A stretch of 45,213 nucleotides of DNA from Aquibacillus kalidii. GTDB lineage: Bacteria > Bacillota > Bacilli > Bacillales > Amphibacillaceae. Location of the stretch: the NCBI RefSeq assembly GCF_014280935.1, contig NZ_JACLZI010000060.1:1-45213 (forward strand). The letters are read 5' to 3'. The position numbers and the translations under genes were made by a program. Shown here piece after piece: positions 1 to 8,186 of this stretch. The notes below the pieces were generated by a model, which was not told the DNA's origin, ran no database searches, and saw only the letters and a list, made by a program, of their open reading frames with translations. The first letter of the stretch is position 1, and every line of letters starts with the position of its first letter.

Positions 1-6
1 AACTGT

Positions 7-576
7 TTATTTGTTGTAGGTTTTTATTGTTGGTGGTTCATATGTATTAAATTTATCAATTAAGTCTTTAGGATTTGAATTTAATAAAGCTAATGAGCGA
101 TATTTCTCCTGCAAAAATTGTTGCTCTACCATATGGTCAAGTAGGTCAACAAGAGGATTGTAGTATCCATTAATATTAAGAAGCCCAAAAGGTTTTTGGT
201 GTAATCCAATTTGCGCCCATGTATATATTTCAAAAAACTCTTCTAAAGTTCCCGGACCGCCGGGTAATGCAATAAATCCATCCGCTAATTCTGCCATTTT
301 CGCTTTTCTTTCGTGCATGGTATCTACGGTATATAATTCAGTTAAATTTTGATGAGATATTTCACGCTCTTCAAGAAGTCTTGGTATAACACCTATGACA
401 TTCCCACCTTCTTCTAAGACAGTATCAGCTACCGCCCCCATAGTTCCCACACTTGCACCACCATACACTAATGTAATATTACGCCTGACTAATTCTTTTC
501 CTAATTGAATGGCACCTTCTTTATAAATATCAGACGCTCCATTACTTGAACCACAAAAAACCGCTATACATTCCAA
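7..576 (-). CDS. LOG-family cytokinin riboside 5'-monophosphate phosphoribohydrolase-like protein (YvdD type)
   Basis: A 189-aa protein with the Rossmann-like LOG/lysine-decarboxylase-like fold. The diagnostic PGGxGTxxE motif is at residues 105-113, and the upstream VYGGASVG loop and the conserved MHERK segment (residues 87-91) are present. Family members split nucleoside 5'-monophosphates into a base and ribose 5-phosphate; the bacterial in vivo role is unclear. The start is TTG at 576, chosen because a GGAGG sits 8 nt upstream and no ATG fits. The length is normal for the family. It is divergent from the MazG-like gene at 677, so the roughly 100 bp between them carries both promoters. Confidence 0.9.
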   Translation of the reverse strand: MECIAVFCGSSNGASDIYKEGAIQLGKELVRRNITLVYGGASVGTMGAVADTVLEEGGNVIGVIPRLLEEREISHQNLTELYTVDTMHERKAKMAELADGFIALPGGPGTLEEFFEIYTWAQIGLHQKPFGLLNINGYYNPLVDLLDHMVEQQFLQEKYRSLALLNSNPKDLIDKFNTYEPPTIKTYNK

Positions 577-676
577 ATTAATAACCTCCGATAAACTATA
601 AATATATTGATTTTCCTTCTCATTATATAGTTTTTTCTGATAGGCTAAAAGGGGACTATTAAAGGAGGGGGAAATC

Positions 677-1000
677 TTGAATGTTATTGAGTTTCAGGAA
701 TGGGTTAAAGCGTATTATGAACAACGAGGATGGTCTGAATTAGACATTTTTATTCGAATTGGTTTTTTAGCTGAGGAAACAGGGGAAGTTGCAAGAGCTA
801 TAAGAGAGCTTGAAATTGGTAGAGACAGACCAGATGAAAGTACGGGAACATTAGAACAACAAAAACAAGAATTAACAGAAGAACTTGGGGATGTTCTAGG
901 AAACCTTATTGTGATTGCCAACAACTATGATATTTCTCTCGAAGATATTTTTCAGTCTCATCGTGACAAACTAGATAAGCGATATACACCATCAAATTAA
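677..1000 (+). CDS. MazG-like nucleotide pyrophosphohydrolase
   Basis: A 107-aa all-alpha NTP pyrophosphohydrolase of the MazG superfamily. The metal-binding pattern is visible as EETGE (residues 33-37) and EELGD (68-72), the acidic helices that bind Mg2+ in MazG and dUTPase-2 folds. Such short single-domain proteins hydrolyse (d)NTPs to monophosphates; the substrate cannot be read from sequence. Translation starts at TTG 677 behind a strong AAAGGAGGGGG. It is a single-gene unit followed at once by a hairpin terminator at 1002. Confidence 0.85.
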   Translation: MNVIEFQEWVKAYYEQRGWSELDIFIRIGFLAEETGEVARAIRELEIGRDRPDESTGTLEQQKQELTEELGDVLGNLIVIANNYDISLEDIFQSHRDKLDKRYTPSN

Positions 1001-1001
1001 A

Positions 1002-1032
1002 TTTTTAGAGGTTGTTTCAACCTCTAAAAATT
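1002..1032 (+). terminator. Hairpin terminator after the MazG-like gene
   Basis: A perfect 13-bp stem, TTTTTAGAGGTTG / CAACCTCTAAAAA, with a TTT loop begins 2 nt after the stop codon. The A/T-rich stem base works as a terminator in both directions. Confidence 0.8.
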
Positions 1033-1303
1033 ACTTTCTACTTCCACTATCGAGACACGTTACTTTAAGATCAACACTTCCAAATATCACCAATGTTCAT
1101 ATTTAAATCATACCAGAAAATACCGAACGGTTAATCATTTTTTCCAAATTTACGGAAATTATTGCTGCACAGTATAGGTACGACAAAACGATCACCCTAA
1201 AAAGTGATCGTCTTTAATGAATTGTATATAGTTACTAGTATGCAAATCGCTTTATATTAGTAGTTGTTCTTGTTCGACATAAGTTGTTAAAGAAAAATTT
1301 TAC
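1033..1303. other. Intergenic stretch with a second small hairpin
   Basis: No convincing coding sequence. The only structure is the hairpin CGATCAC / GTGATCG at 1189-1210, with an A-rich loop and TCTTT after it, which could be a weak terminator. A TTCGACA (perfect 0A-box sequence on the minus strand) lies at about 1274, downstream of the minus-strand gene, where it probably has no regulatory role. Confidence 0.4.
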
Positions 1304-1579
1304 TTATCTTTGTTTTTCAAAAGTTTTATAATATTCGATCCCTAAGATAATTAGACCCAAAAGTGTAACTACCACTCCTAATATGAATGGGAATCCTAAG
1401 AATAATGACTGTACAGCTTCATCCCCATATTGTTTCGCACCAAAGATTGCATGCCATAACTTTGACTTGCCAGACCATTCCGTAATATGTGGAGCATATA
1501 TAGTTCCAGACAAAATAATTGTTAAGGTGGTTAATAAACCACCTAACATTATAAATCCTCCAATTATAGTTCGTTTCAT
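1304..1579 (-). CDS. Small membrane protein of unknown function, two transmembrane helices
   Basis: A 91-aa protein with an N-terminal hydrophobic segment (about residues 8-28), a polar loop with several Trp/His residues (about 29-57) and a second hydrophobic segment (about 58-82), ending in a charged tail. I do not recognise the family. The start is well supported: AAGGGG precedes the ATG by about 8 nt. It is a single gene, codirectional with the HAD gene upstream of it at 1720 but separated by 140 bp. Confidence 0.7.
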   Translation of the reverse strand: MKRTIIGGFIMLGGLLTTLTIILSGTIYAPHITEWSGKSKLWHAIFGAKQYGDEAVQSLFLGFPFILGVVVTLLGLIILGIEYYKTFEKQR

Positions 1580-1719
1580 ATTTATTCCCCTTATTTTAAT
1601 AGTTATTATTGAACTTTACTGCTCATTACTTCAACAAGGAAAGGTACGGTGATCGGTATCTATCTGTATTTTACAGACGCACCCGTGACAATAATTTGTT
1701 TTCGTACCTTTACTGTTGT

Positions 1720-2373
1720 TCAGACTTGTAATTTTTCAAGTACTTGTTTGAATTCATTTATGTTACTTAACATTTCGTCTGGTTGAACAGCGAACGCTAA
1801 TGTTTGATAATTTGGCAACCAATTTACTCCGATCGTATGTACGTGAGCTTGTTTTCCGGCCGAAATGTCAGCGTCACTATCTCCTAAAAAAATAGCATCC
1901 GTGTTTTTTATGTTAAGCTGTGCTAATGCCTTGTTCAATCCTTCTGGGTGAGGTTTTGGTATAGTAACATCATCACCAGTGATTATCACATCAAATAAGT
2001 CATTCATATTAAGGCAATGTAAAGAGATAAGCAAACTTCTCCTAGCTTTTCCTGTTACAATTCCTAATTTATAACCTTCTCTTTTTAAAGACAGCAGTAA
2101 ATCATTAATCTCCTCATTCTCAAGAACAAGTTCATTGTGCTTTTCACTATATTTTTCATAGTATAATTCAATAGCTTTATCATGATTGGAATCGATCAGA
2201 TTTTCTCTAATAATTCCAGTCTCAGAGGGACCAAACATTGCCTTGATTTCATCTGGAGTAACCTCTTTGTTGTCAAAGTCCCTAAATACAGCCTGAAATG
2301 AATAAAAACAAACGGGCAAAGTATCCGCAAGTGTACCATCAAAATCAAAAATAACCGCTTTAATAACTATCAC
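1720..2373 (-). CDS. HAD-superfamily phosphatase (phosphoglycolate phosphatase / PpaX-like)
   Basis: A 217-aa haloacid dehalogenase-type hydrolase. Motif I is DFDGT (nucleophile D10, acid D12), motif II is the Thr in IVTGK (T107), motif III is K140 in PKPHPEG, and motif IV is GDSDAD (164-169). The helical cap between residues 16 and about 85 is the C1 type found in phosphoglycolate and pyrophosphate phosphatases, so a small phosphomonoester substrate is likely but not determined. The start is GTG at 2373 with only a weak ribosome binding site; the conserved nucleophile motif begins at residue 10, which leaves no room for a later start. Confidence 0.88.
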   Translation of the reverse strand: MIVIKAVIFDFDGTLADTLPVCFYSFQAVFRDFDNKEVTPDEIKAMFGPSETGIIRENLIDSNHDKAIELYYEKYSEKHNELVLENEEINDLLLSLKREGYKLGIVTGKARRSLLISLHCLNMNDLFDVIITGDDVTIPKPHPEGLNKALAQLNIKNTDAIFLGDSDADISAGKQAHVHTIGVNWLPNYQTLAFAVQPDEMLSNINEFKQVLEKLQV

Positions 2374-2648
2374 ACCCTATATCAAAATAATGTATCTTTG
2401 AATTACAAACTTCAAATAAGTAATGATCTGTTTTGGTATATATTAAATCTTCTACTCCTAGGAGAAGGTAAATGCTATTTTGAGCAATACTTCTTACCTC
2501 GTATTTCTTTTAGATCAGTGGTTTATAGTTTATTTTAGCATAAAATTCCAATTATGCTTGAATTTGTTCAAAAGAAAAGGACCGCCAATAGGATATGACG
2601 ATCCACTTGTTGCACTAAAGTAAAAGTTAGTGGAATAACTGATAAGGC

Positions 2649-3080
2649 TTAATTATTCTTTAAATCTTTCTTTAAGTAATAATGTTTAAAATCTCTACCT
2701 ACGTTATCTAAACTTCCGAATACTTGATAACCATTCTTTTTATAGAAATCTAATGCTTGAAAACTCAAAGTATCTACTTTTATGAAATCACATTCTTTTT
2801 CCAAAGCTATTTTTTCAAGTTCTGATAATAATTTTGTTCCATACCCTGATTTTCTTATGTCCTCATCTATCATTAAAGTATGAATTTCCAACCAATTCCA
2901 ACATATCTCAGAAAGGATTCCACCACGAACAGTACCGTTATCATCCTTAAGAAATAAACAGATTTCTTCATATCTACCTCCCAAATCTTTTGGAAAGTAC
3001 TGTAAGTTAAATCTGTAAAGTTCATCATTAATATGCTGTTTATCCTTATTATTTAATTCTTTACTAATATAAAGTGTCAT
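2649..3080 (-). CDS. GNAT-family N-acetyltransferase
   Basis: A 143-aa Gcn5-related N-acetyltransferase. The acetyl-CoA pyrophosphate-binding motif A is RKSGYGTK (residues 76-83). It is followed by the typical helix and the C-terminal ALDFYKKNGY motif (about residues 110-119) that closes the fold. The acceptor substrate is unknown. An AGGAG lies about 9 nt before the ATG. The 275 bp between it and the HAD gene contain nothing I can identify. Confidence 0.85.
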   Translation of the reverse strand: MTLYISKELNNKDKQHINDELYRFNLQYFPKDLGGRYEEICLFLKDDNGTVRGGILSEICWNWLEIHTLMIDEDIRKSGYGTKLLSELEKIALEKECDFIKVDTLSFQALDFYKKNGYQVFGSLDNVGRDFKHYYLKKDLKNN

Positions 3081-3181
3081 TTTACATTTCTCCTATTTCA
3101 ACATTTATCATAATTCTGGCAATAAGTTTTTAACATCTTCTGCTTTCTAATAAAAACTCCTCTACCCAAATTTATGAACAG

Positions 3182-4033
3182 TTACACCAGTCGGAAATTT
3201 TCCGACTCAAGTCTATTTAACCAGTTATGGACTAATGTATTAAATACATTGGTTTGTTCGATTTGTAGGTTGTGACCAGCCATATCAAGCACTGCAAATG
3301 TTGCCCTTGGGTAATCTTCAATTAGTCGCCATGCATCGCGGTATCCAACTACATTGTCCTGACGCCCTGTGATAATTAGCGTGGGGTACTCAAGTTTAGC
3401 CGAAATATCAAAGGAAAAGCCATATCCGTTTTGACGAATGTTGTTTAAGAATTCATAATTTGATTGTTTAGAAGGATGTAAAATTTCATTTCGAAACCTC
3501 TCCCATTCAGTTTGACCTTGTACTACCCCCATGGAGCAAAATTCTTCAGCATCCTCTGGTGACAAATGTGATATCAAGTTGCCATCTCTTTTTAAAACGG
3601 TCTGCTGTGGTACTATCCTTTCATCGAATTCAGGTATAGTCATTGGTGCCATCAGCAGTAATCCACGAACTGTGCCTTGCCTTGAACGGACTATGCCTCT
3701 GGCAATGTAAGCGCCATATGAATTACCACAAATAATAAACGGTTGACCAGGGATAATCTCGTCCAAAAGACGCAATATAGCTTCTAAAATATCATCAGAA
3801 TTCTGAATAGATGGTAGTGACTCGGAATGCCCCATACCTGGTAAGTCTATGTATATTCTCTTCCAACCGCTTCGTTTCTGGAATAACGGTTCCATTGCAT
3901 GCAACATCACTTGATGGTCAAGTGTCCAACCATGCAACATAACGATGGGATATCCTTCTCCAATAACTTTATGATAAATTGACATGTATTTGTTTCCCCT
4001 TTCTCTGTAAACCCGATGTGTCGACATGGACAT
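3182..4033 (-). CDS. Alpha/beta-hydrolase fold protein
   Basis: A 283-aa alpha/beta hydrolase with a complete catalytic triad. The nucleophile is S105 in the elbow GNSYG, the acid is D226 (GRQD) and the base is H254 (AGHN). The oxyanion-hole HGW (residues 34-36) and the DLPGMGHS strand-turn are also present. No signal peptide is seen, so it is cytosolic. The annotated ATG has GGAGG 5 nt upstream. A second good ribosome binding site (AAAGGGG) precedes an internal ATG at 3985 (residue 17), so two starts are possible and the core fold begins after the second. The substrate is unknown. Confidence 0.87.
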   Translation of the reverse strand: MSMSTHRVYRERGNKYMSIYHKVIGEGYPIVMLHGWTLDHQVMLHAMEPLFQKRSGWKRIYIDLPGMGHSESLPSIQNSDDILEAILRLLDEIIPGQPFIICGNSYGAYIARGIVRSRQGTVRGLLLMAPMTIPEFDERIVPQQTVLKRDGNLISHLSPEDAEEFCSMGVVQGQTEWERFRNEILHPSKQSNYEFLNNIRQNGYGFSFDISAKLEYPTLIITGRQDNVVGYRDAWRLIEDYPRATFAVLDMAGHNLQIEQTNVFNTLVHNWLNRLESENFRLV

Positions 4034-4498
4034 TTAATCCTCCTATACATATATTACAATTCCAGCAAACTTTCTTGTTCAACTAAACCACCTCGTCAGT
4101 TTAAGTGCAACCGTTCACAATCCTATTTTTATTTTATCATAAGTATTGAGATTACCTAGTAAAAATAACCATTTTTGAATTTGAAATTAAATTAATGTAA
4201 GACAATTTGCATACGAATTTTTAGTGTAGATATTCCTGGCTATTGTTACCTGGAAAATTGGGTGCAAATTAAACTAGATTTTCAATGTGTAGTATAAGAA
4301 TACACTATTACACCAACAAAAAATGACCATCAAATTTACATACAAATGGATGGTCATTTTATATTTATGACAGGTAACAGACTTCTTCAAACATTCCCTT
4401 TTTTAAACATGCCCTAAAAAAAGTCACCCCATCTAAACACCAATTAGCCGACATGGAACGATTATAGATTTGAAACCTAAATAAAAGGAGGAAAACAT
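4034..4498. other. Intergenic stretch at the left border of the phage-replication block
   Basis: No gene is supported in 4034-4498. It holds the leader of the alpha/beta hydrolase gene, the hairpin at 4321-4360, and the ribosome binding site of the HTH gene (AAAAGGAGG ending about 6 nt before the ATG at 4499). Confidence 0.4.
4321..4360. terminator. Hairpin, probable bidirectional terminator
   Basis: An 11-bp stem, AAATGACCATC / GATGGTCATTT, with a 17-nt loop, flanked by A and T runs. It separates the leftmost genes from the phage-like block. Confidence 0.6.
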
Positions 4499-4678
4499 AT
4501 GAAATGTTGCACGATGACTGTGAAGGAAACGGCTGCTTATATGGGGGTTCATACAGATACGATTTATGAATTGGTCCGGAAAAATGCAATGCCACATTTT
4601 CGTATGGGACGAAAAATCTTGTTTACTAAAGAAAAGATAGAGGCGTGGGTTAAGGAGCAGGAAAATACAGTGAGCTAG
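4499..4678 (+). CDS. Excisionase-type helix-turn-helix DNA-binding protein
   Basis: A 59-aa protein of the MerR-like HTH_17/excisionase family. The helix-turn-helix reads TVKETAAYMGVHTDTIYELV (about residues 7-26). It is followed by the basic wing FRMGRKILFTKEKIEAWVK typical of phage excisionases and helix-turn-helix cassettes. It is short but complete, with AAAAGGAGG upstream of the ATG. It sits directly before the iteron array and replication genes, so it may regulate them or be a recombination directionality factor. No integrase gene is in this window. A decayed copy of its C-terminal half is at 9194. Confidence 0.85.
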   Translation: MKCCTMTVKETAAYMGVHTDTIYELVRKNAMPHFRMGRKILFTKEKIEAWVKEQENTVS

Positions 4679-4860
4679 CTTACTTTTGGGCAAGTTGAAT
4701 AGAAAATAGTTGTTCTCATGGGGTGAAAATTGTGGTAATGCGTCAATTTAGTGGGCGAATGCGTCAGTCTAGTTTGCTTATACGCCAGTTAACCTAGCGT
4801 ATGCGTCGGTCTGCTAACGAAATGCGTCACTTTTCCTAAGTTATGCGTCCAAACATGACC
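4590..4860. repeat. Left copy of a ~270-bp direct repeat (HTH 3' end plus iterons)
   Basis: The stretch from the wing of the HTH gene through the iteron array recurs at 9194-9508. Identity is high over stretches such as GTGGTAATGCGTCAATTTAG and the last three iterons. The left copy keeps the HTH reading frame open; the right copy does not. The two copies enclose the replication genes, the nuclease and the ecsC pseudogene. Confidence 0.85.
4738..4849 (+). repeat. Iteron array A: six ATGCGTC-type repeats at exact 21-bp spacing
   Basis: The heptamer ATGCGTC starts at 4738, 4759, 4801, 4822 and 4843, with the variant ATACGCC at 4780; every step is exactly 21 bp. Two helical turns place all copies on the same face of DNA, as expected for binding of an initiator protein. 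The array ends 67 bp before the replisome-organiser gene. Inference: replication origin or autoregulatory operator of the phage-like module. Confidence 0.8.
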
Positions 4861-4916
4861 AAACCTAATTCCATCCCAAACAATCACATGAAAATCAATA
4901 GAAAGGACGAAACAAC

Positions 4917-5834
4917 ATGAACTATATTAAAGAATTAAGAGGCTTTAAAGATTGGTTGCTACTCAATGATATGTCGTCTCATGCGATTTTGCTGTGGCAC
5001 ACGTTAATGGTGTTGAATAATTCGGCGGGGTGGAAGGTGTGTTTTAATGCTCCGAATCGTGTTGTGGAGCAGTTATCTGGCTTATCGAAACAGGGGGTTG
5101 CCGCTGCGCGTTTGGAGCTCGTGAAGCGTGGATTAATTGAGTATGAACAAGGGGTAAAAGGGAGGTCGCCTGTATATCAGGTTATTTCATTGGTTAATGG
5201 ATATTTTCAGGATGAGGTACAAGTAGATAGTAGTTTACTTGACCAAGCCGGAGACGAATCACTCGATAGATCAGTAGACCAATCTACTGACCAATTCCAT
5301 GACCAATCTCAAGACCAATGCCAGGACGAATCCCTAGACCAATTCCATGACCAATCTCAAGACCAATGTCCGGACCAATCTCAAGACCAATGTCCGGACC
5401 AATCTCAAGACCGATGCCAAGACCTATCCCAGGACCAATCCCATGATCAAAGCCCGACCATACTTAAACATAAACATAAACAAGAAAGAAGAAGAGGAGG
5501 AGAAGGGGCAGCAGGGAGGAATCCATTTCAGCTCTATGAATCTAATTTTGGGATACTAAAGCCGATTTTGAGGGAGTCGTTTCTTGCTTGGTGTGAGGAT
5601 CTTGGGGATGAGGTGGTGATGATGGGGATTGATCTAGCAGTGAGAAAAGGGGGGCGAACATTCAGCTATCTGGAATCGATTTTTAAAGAGTGGGCGGCAG
5701 CCAATTTACGAACAGTGGAGCAGGTTACTGTTTATGAAAACCAGAAGCGGAAGAGCAAAACCATTCCTTTTCGAAAACAAGTGCCTACTAAACAAGCCCT
5801 GTTTGAGGAGCTACGAAAGGAAGGACAGGCATGA
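4917..5834 (+). CDS. Phage-type replisome organiser (winged helix plus DnaD-like domain)
   Basis: A 305-aa protein. Residues 1-100 form a winged helix of the DnaD N-terminal/phage replisome-organiser type (LSKQGVAAARLELVKRGLI, then a wing with KGRSPVYQV). Residues about 105-180 are a low-complexity linker of 7-8-residue units rich in Asp, Gln and Ser. Residues about 200-275 are the DnaD/DnaB_2 C-terminal domain (LRESFLAWCEDLGDEVV through the YLESIFKEWA helix). Such proteins bind the origin and recruit the helicase loader, as SPP1 G38P does. It overlaps the next gene by 4 nt and heads a three-gene operon. Confidence 0.85.
   Translation: MNYIKELRGFKDWLLLNDMSSHAILLWHTLMVLNNSAGWKVCFNAPNRVVEQLSGLSKQGVAAARLELVKRGLIEYEQGVKGRSPVYQVISLVNGYFQDEVQVDSSLLDQAGDESLDRSVDQSTDQFHDQSQDQCQDESLDQFHDQSQDQCPDQSQDQCPDQSQDRCQDLSQDQSHDQSPTILKHKHKQERRRGGEGAAGRNPFQLYESNFGILKPILRESFLAWCEDLGDEVVMMGIDLAVRKGGRTFSYLESIFKEWAAANLRTVEQVTVYENQKRKSKTIPFRKQVPTKQALFEELRKEGQA
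5281..5455 (+). repeat. 24-bp tandem DNA repeats inside the replisome-organiser gene
   Basis: Units built on GACCAATCTCAAGACCAATG recur about seven times in more or less degenerate form. Two perfect 24-bp copies are adjacent at 5349-5372 and 5373-5396. In protein they give DQSQDQCP-type repeats. In lambda (gene O) and SPP1, origin repeats lie inside the initiator gene, so these may be initiator-binding sites as well as linker-coding sequence. Confidence 0.7.
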
Positions 5835-6151
5835 CACATGACGAAGCGGTGGATGTGTTGGAAACAATTGCGGAGGTTTATCCAAGATATGAATTGACGA
5901 AAAAGAAGGCGGCTATTTTGTTGCCGCAGTTAAAGCAAATGGATTATCAGCTTGTGCTTGCAAAATTATCTGCGTATGTAGCGGATCATCCCTTTGCCCC
6001 GACGATTGCTGAAATTGCAGCCTATCCGGCCAAACAGAACGAGCATATCCGATTAATCAATCAATGGAAACAAGAGGCAGAAAATGTCCCACAGGAGACG
6101 AAGCAGGCATTCCAACTACAGATGAAAAGGCTGGTGGATGATCATGGCTAG
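5831..6151 (+). CDS. G39P-like helicase loader / inhibitor
   Basis: A 106-aa protein resembling the N-terminal domain of SPP1 G39P, which binds the phage DnaB helicase (G40P), keeps it inactive and delivers it to the organiser-origin complex. The helical bundle motif YPRYELTKKKAAILLPQL and the PFAPTIAEIAAYP turn are typical. The charged C-terminal tail (about 75-106) would be the flexible helicase-binding part. Its start overlaps the organiser stop (ATGA) and its end overlaps the helicase start, so the three products are translationally coupled. Confidence 0.8.
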   Translation: MTHDEAVDVLETIAEVYPRYELTKKKAAILLPQLKQMDYQLVLAKLSAYVADHPFAPTIAEIAAYPAKQNEHIRLINQWKQEAENVPQETKQAFQLQMKRLVDDHG

Positions 6152-7415
6152 TGGTGTGAATTACGAAGCGGAGGCATCGGTATTGGGGTCTGTCATTCTG
6201 GAAGGGGATCTGTTTCATGGATTGGAGGTAGAAGAAGCTCACTTTTTCTATGACAATCATAGGAAAATTTTTCGGGCGATGAGAGAGCTAGCTGATCAAG
6301 GAGCGAGCATTGATCTCGTTTCGATTACGACGAATCTGTCGGAGAGGATTAAACAGGTTGGAGGCACTGTCTATTTGGTTGAGTTGGCAGAGTCAGTTGC
6401 TAGTACGGCGAGTATCGAGCATCATCAACGCTTGATCATGGAAGCGTATCAAACGAGAAAAACGAAGGAAATAGCGCTGCAATATGTGCAAAATCCAAGC
6501 GGGGCAAAGTTAGAGCAGACGATTGCCCAATTATCCTCTTTTCGTGATATTGGTTCGAATGAACAGGAGAAGACAACCTTTGATCATTTGGTTGAGATTA
6601 GCGATAGCATGTGTACCTCCAGCCCAGAAGTAGCCGGGTATCCTACTTGCTTTTATAACCTAAATAGTATGACAGGTGGCTTGCAGCGCGGGGAGTTAAT
6701 CATTGTTGCAGCCAGGCCATCTGTAGGTAAAACAGCCTTTGCTTTAAATTTAGCCGCAGGCCATTGTCAGAACAAAGGCTCCACTTCGATTTTCAGCCTT
6801 GAGATGGGTAATAAGCAGCTGCTGCAACGAATGATTTCAGCTGAGGCAAAAATTTATAGCCAGAAATGGAAGAGCTTTGCTTTTAATGAGCGAGATTATA
6901 GCCGGGCGATAGACACGATTGGCGGGCTATCGAAGTGGAAGCTGTACCTGCACGATAACAAATATACGGTGAGTGATATGAGAGCCGCACTAAGAAAAAT
7001 CGTACGAGCAGATCCAGATGGAAAACATATCGCGATAATTGATTATTTGCAGCTGATTTTACCGACAACGAAGCAGGAGCGTCGTGATTTAGATGTCGGG
7101 CAAATGACAAGAGAACTGAAGCTACTTGCCATGGAGTTGAACATTCCAATTGTGCTCCTTTCCCAGCTATCACGTGGCGTGGAACAACGCCAGGATAAGC
7201 GTCCATTCATGTCGGACCTAAGAGAGTCTGGAAACATCGAACAGGATGCCGATGTGATTGCCTTCCTATACCGCGATGACTACTATCGCAAGGATTCTGA
7301 GCAACCGAACAGAATAGAAATAATTCTAGCAAAACAAAGAAACGGACCTACAGGAACGATTGACTTACTTTTTCAGAAGGAGTATGGGAGGTTTATTAAT
7401 CTAGAGGGAAACTAG
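6138..7415 (+). CDS. Replicative DNA helicase, DnaB/G40P type
   Basis: A 425-aa hexameric replicative helicase. The N-terminal DnaB domain spans about residues 6-105 (EAEASVLGSVIL). The RecA-like motor has Walker A ARPSVGKTA at 192-200, Walker B IAIIDYLQL near 297, and the Q/R motifs LLSQLSRGVEQR and SDLRESGNIEQDAD. It is slightly shorter than chromosomal DnaB (about 450 aa), as phage versions often are. Two starts are possible (ATG 6138, ATG 6144). It overlaps the G39P-like gene by 14 nt. Together these genes match the SPP1 38-39-40 replication order. Confidence 0.93.
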   Translation: MIMASGVNYEAEASVLGSVILEGDLFHGLEVEEAHFFYDNHRKIFRAMRELADQGASIDLVSITTNLSERIKQVGGTVYLVELAESVASTASIEHHQRLIMEAYQTRKTKEIALQYVQNPSGAKLEQTIAQLSSFRDIGSNEQEKTTFDHLVEISDSMCTSSPEVAGYPTCFYNLNSMTGGLQRGELIIVAARPSVGKTAFALNLAAGHCQNKGSTSIFSLEMGNKQLLQRMISAEAKIYSQKWKSFAFNERDYSRAIDTIGGLSKWKLYLHDNKYTVSDMRAALRKIVRADPDGKHIAIIDYLQLILPTTKQERRDLDVGQMTRELKLLAMELNIPIVLLSQLSRGVEQRQDKRPFMSDLRESGNIEQDADVIAFLYRDDYYRKDSEQPNRIEIILAKQRNGPTGTIDLLFQKEYGRFINLEGN

Positions 7416-7462
7416 GAGTCTGATTAACTTTAAAATTTATAGAATAAAGGGGAAATTTATAC

Positions 7463-7918
7463 GTGGATAAAGATCAATCTCCTTCCAATCTAGTAAATGT
7501 AGAACAAGCGACAGTTACAAGAGTTTTGGATGCAGATACAATAGAAGTAGAAATGAATGGAGACATCTTAGACGTGCGCCTTTTATTAGTAGATACACCA
7601 GAGACGGTTCACCCAAACATTGCACCAGAGCCGTTTGGAGTAGAAGCATCTCTTTATGCAAAAAGAATCCTCCCGCGAGGTAAGCGCGTTCAGTTAGAAT
7701 TTGATGGTCCGCTATGTGATATGTATGGTCGGATTCTAGCTTACATGTGGGTGGATGGACAGCTGTTTAATGAGATGTTATTAGAGGAGGGGATGGCGCA
7801 TATTGCGTATGTGTTTGATCCGCCTTATACGTATTATGAACAGTTTGTAAGTGCGCAAGGGAGGGCGAGAAGGGGGAGGAAAGGGATTTGGGGTGTGGGG
7901 TATAGGAGGTATGAGTGA
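7463..7918 (+). CDS. Staphylococcal-nuclease-like (thermonuclease) protein, intracellular
   Basis: A 151-aa SNase-fold protein. The catalytic set aligns with staphylococcal nuclease Arg35/Glu43/Arg87: R39 in DVRLLLVDTPE, E47, and R90 in MYGRILAYMWV; Ca2+-ligand aspartates (VLDADT, 23-25) are present. No signal peptide is present, unlike secreted thermonucleases, which suggests a phage or island DNA-processing role in the cytoplasm. The start is GTG at 7463 behind AAAGGGG. It follows the helicase by 47 bp and may be in the same transcript. Confidence 0.88.
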   Translation: MDKDQSPSNLVNVEQATVTRVLDADTIEVEMNGDILDVRLLLVDTPETVHPNIAPEPFGVEASLYAKRILPRGKRVQLEFDGPLCDMYGRILAYMWVDGQLFNEMLLEEGMAHIAYVFDPPYTYYEQFVSAQGRARRGRKGIWGVGYRRYE

Positions 7919-8186
7919 AATGAGTGAAGGACTGGATAGATAAGGGGGTTCGTTTCCATCTTTTATATAATTTATAAAGAGATATTCTGACTCTGTCTTT
8001 AAAACTATACTAATATCAGATTATATATTTAATATAATATACTGAGATAAAATGGAAAAAATGAGTAGATTTAGGTGGAATTTGTTGAAAATAAATAAAA
8101 CAAACAAAGAGGGCTTGGTAAGTTATTCTTTATCCGTTTTATTTATATTCAGACAGTATTTTTGTTAAAAAGAGTTTTAGGAGAAA

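Noticed and set aside
1383-1652. Open plus-strand frame of 89 codons
   Set aside because: It is antisense to the well-supported membrane gene at 1304-1579 and has no ribosome binding site.
4365-4693. Two overlapping minus-strand frames
   Set aside because: They are antisense to the excisionase-like HTH gene, which has a strong ribosome binding site and a clear domain.
4738-4849. CRISPR array
   Set aside because: Repeats are 7-bp cores in a 21-bp unit with related, not unique, intervening bases; no cas genes are present.
4738-4849. Coding heptapeptide repeats (21 bp equals seven codons)
   Set aside because: Stops interrupt at least two of the plus-strand frames I read, and no start with a ribosome binding site exists.
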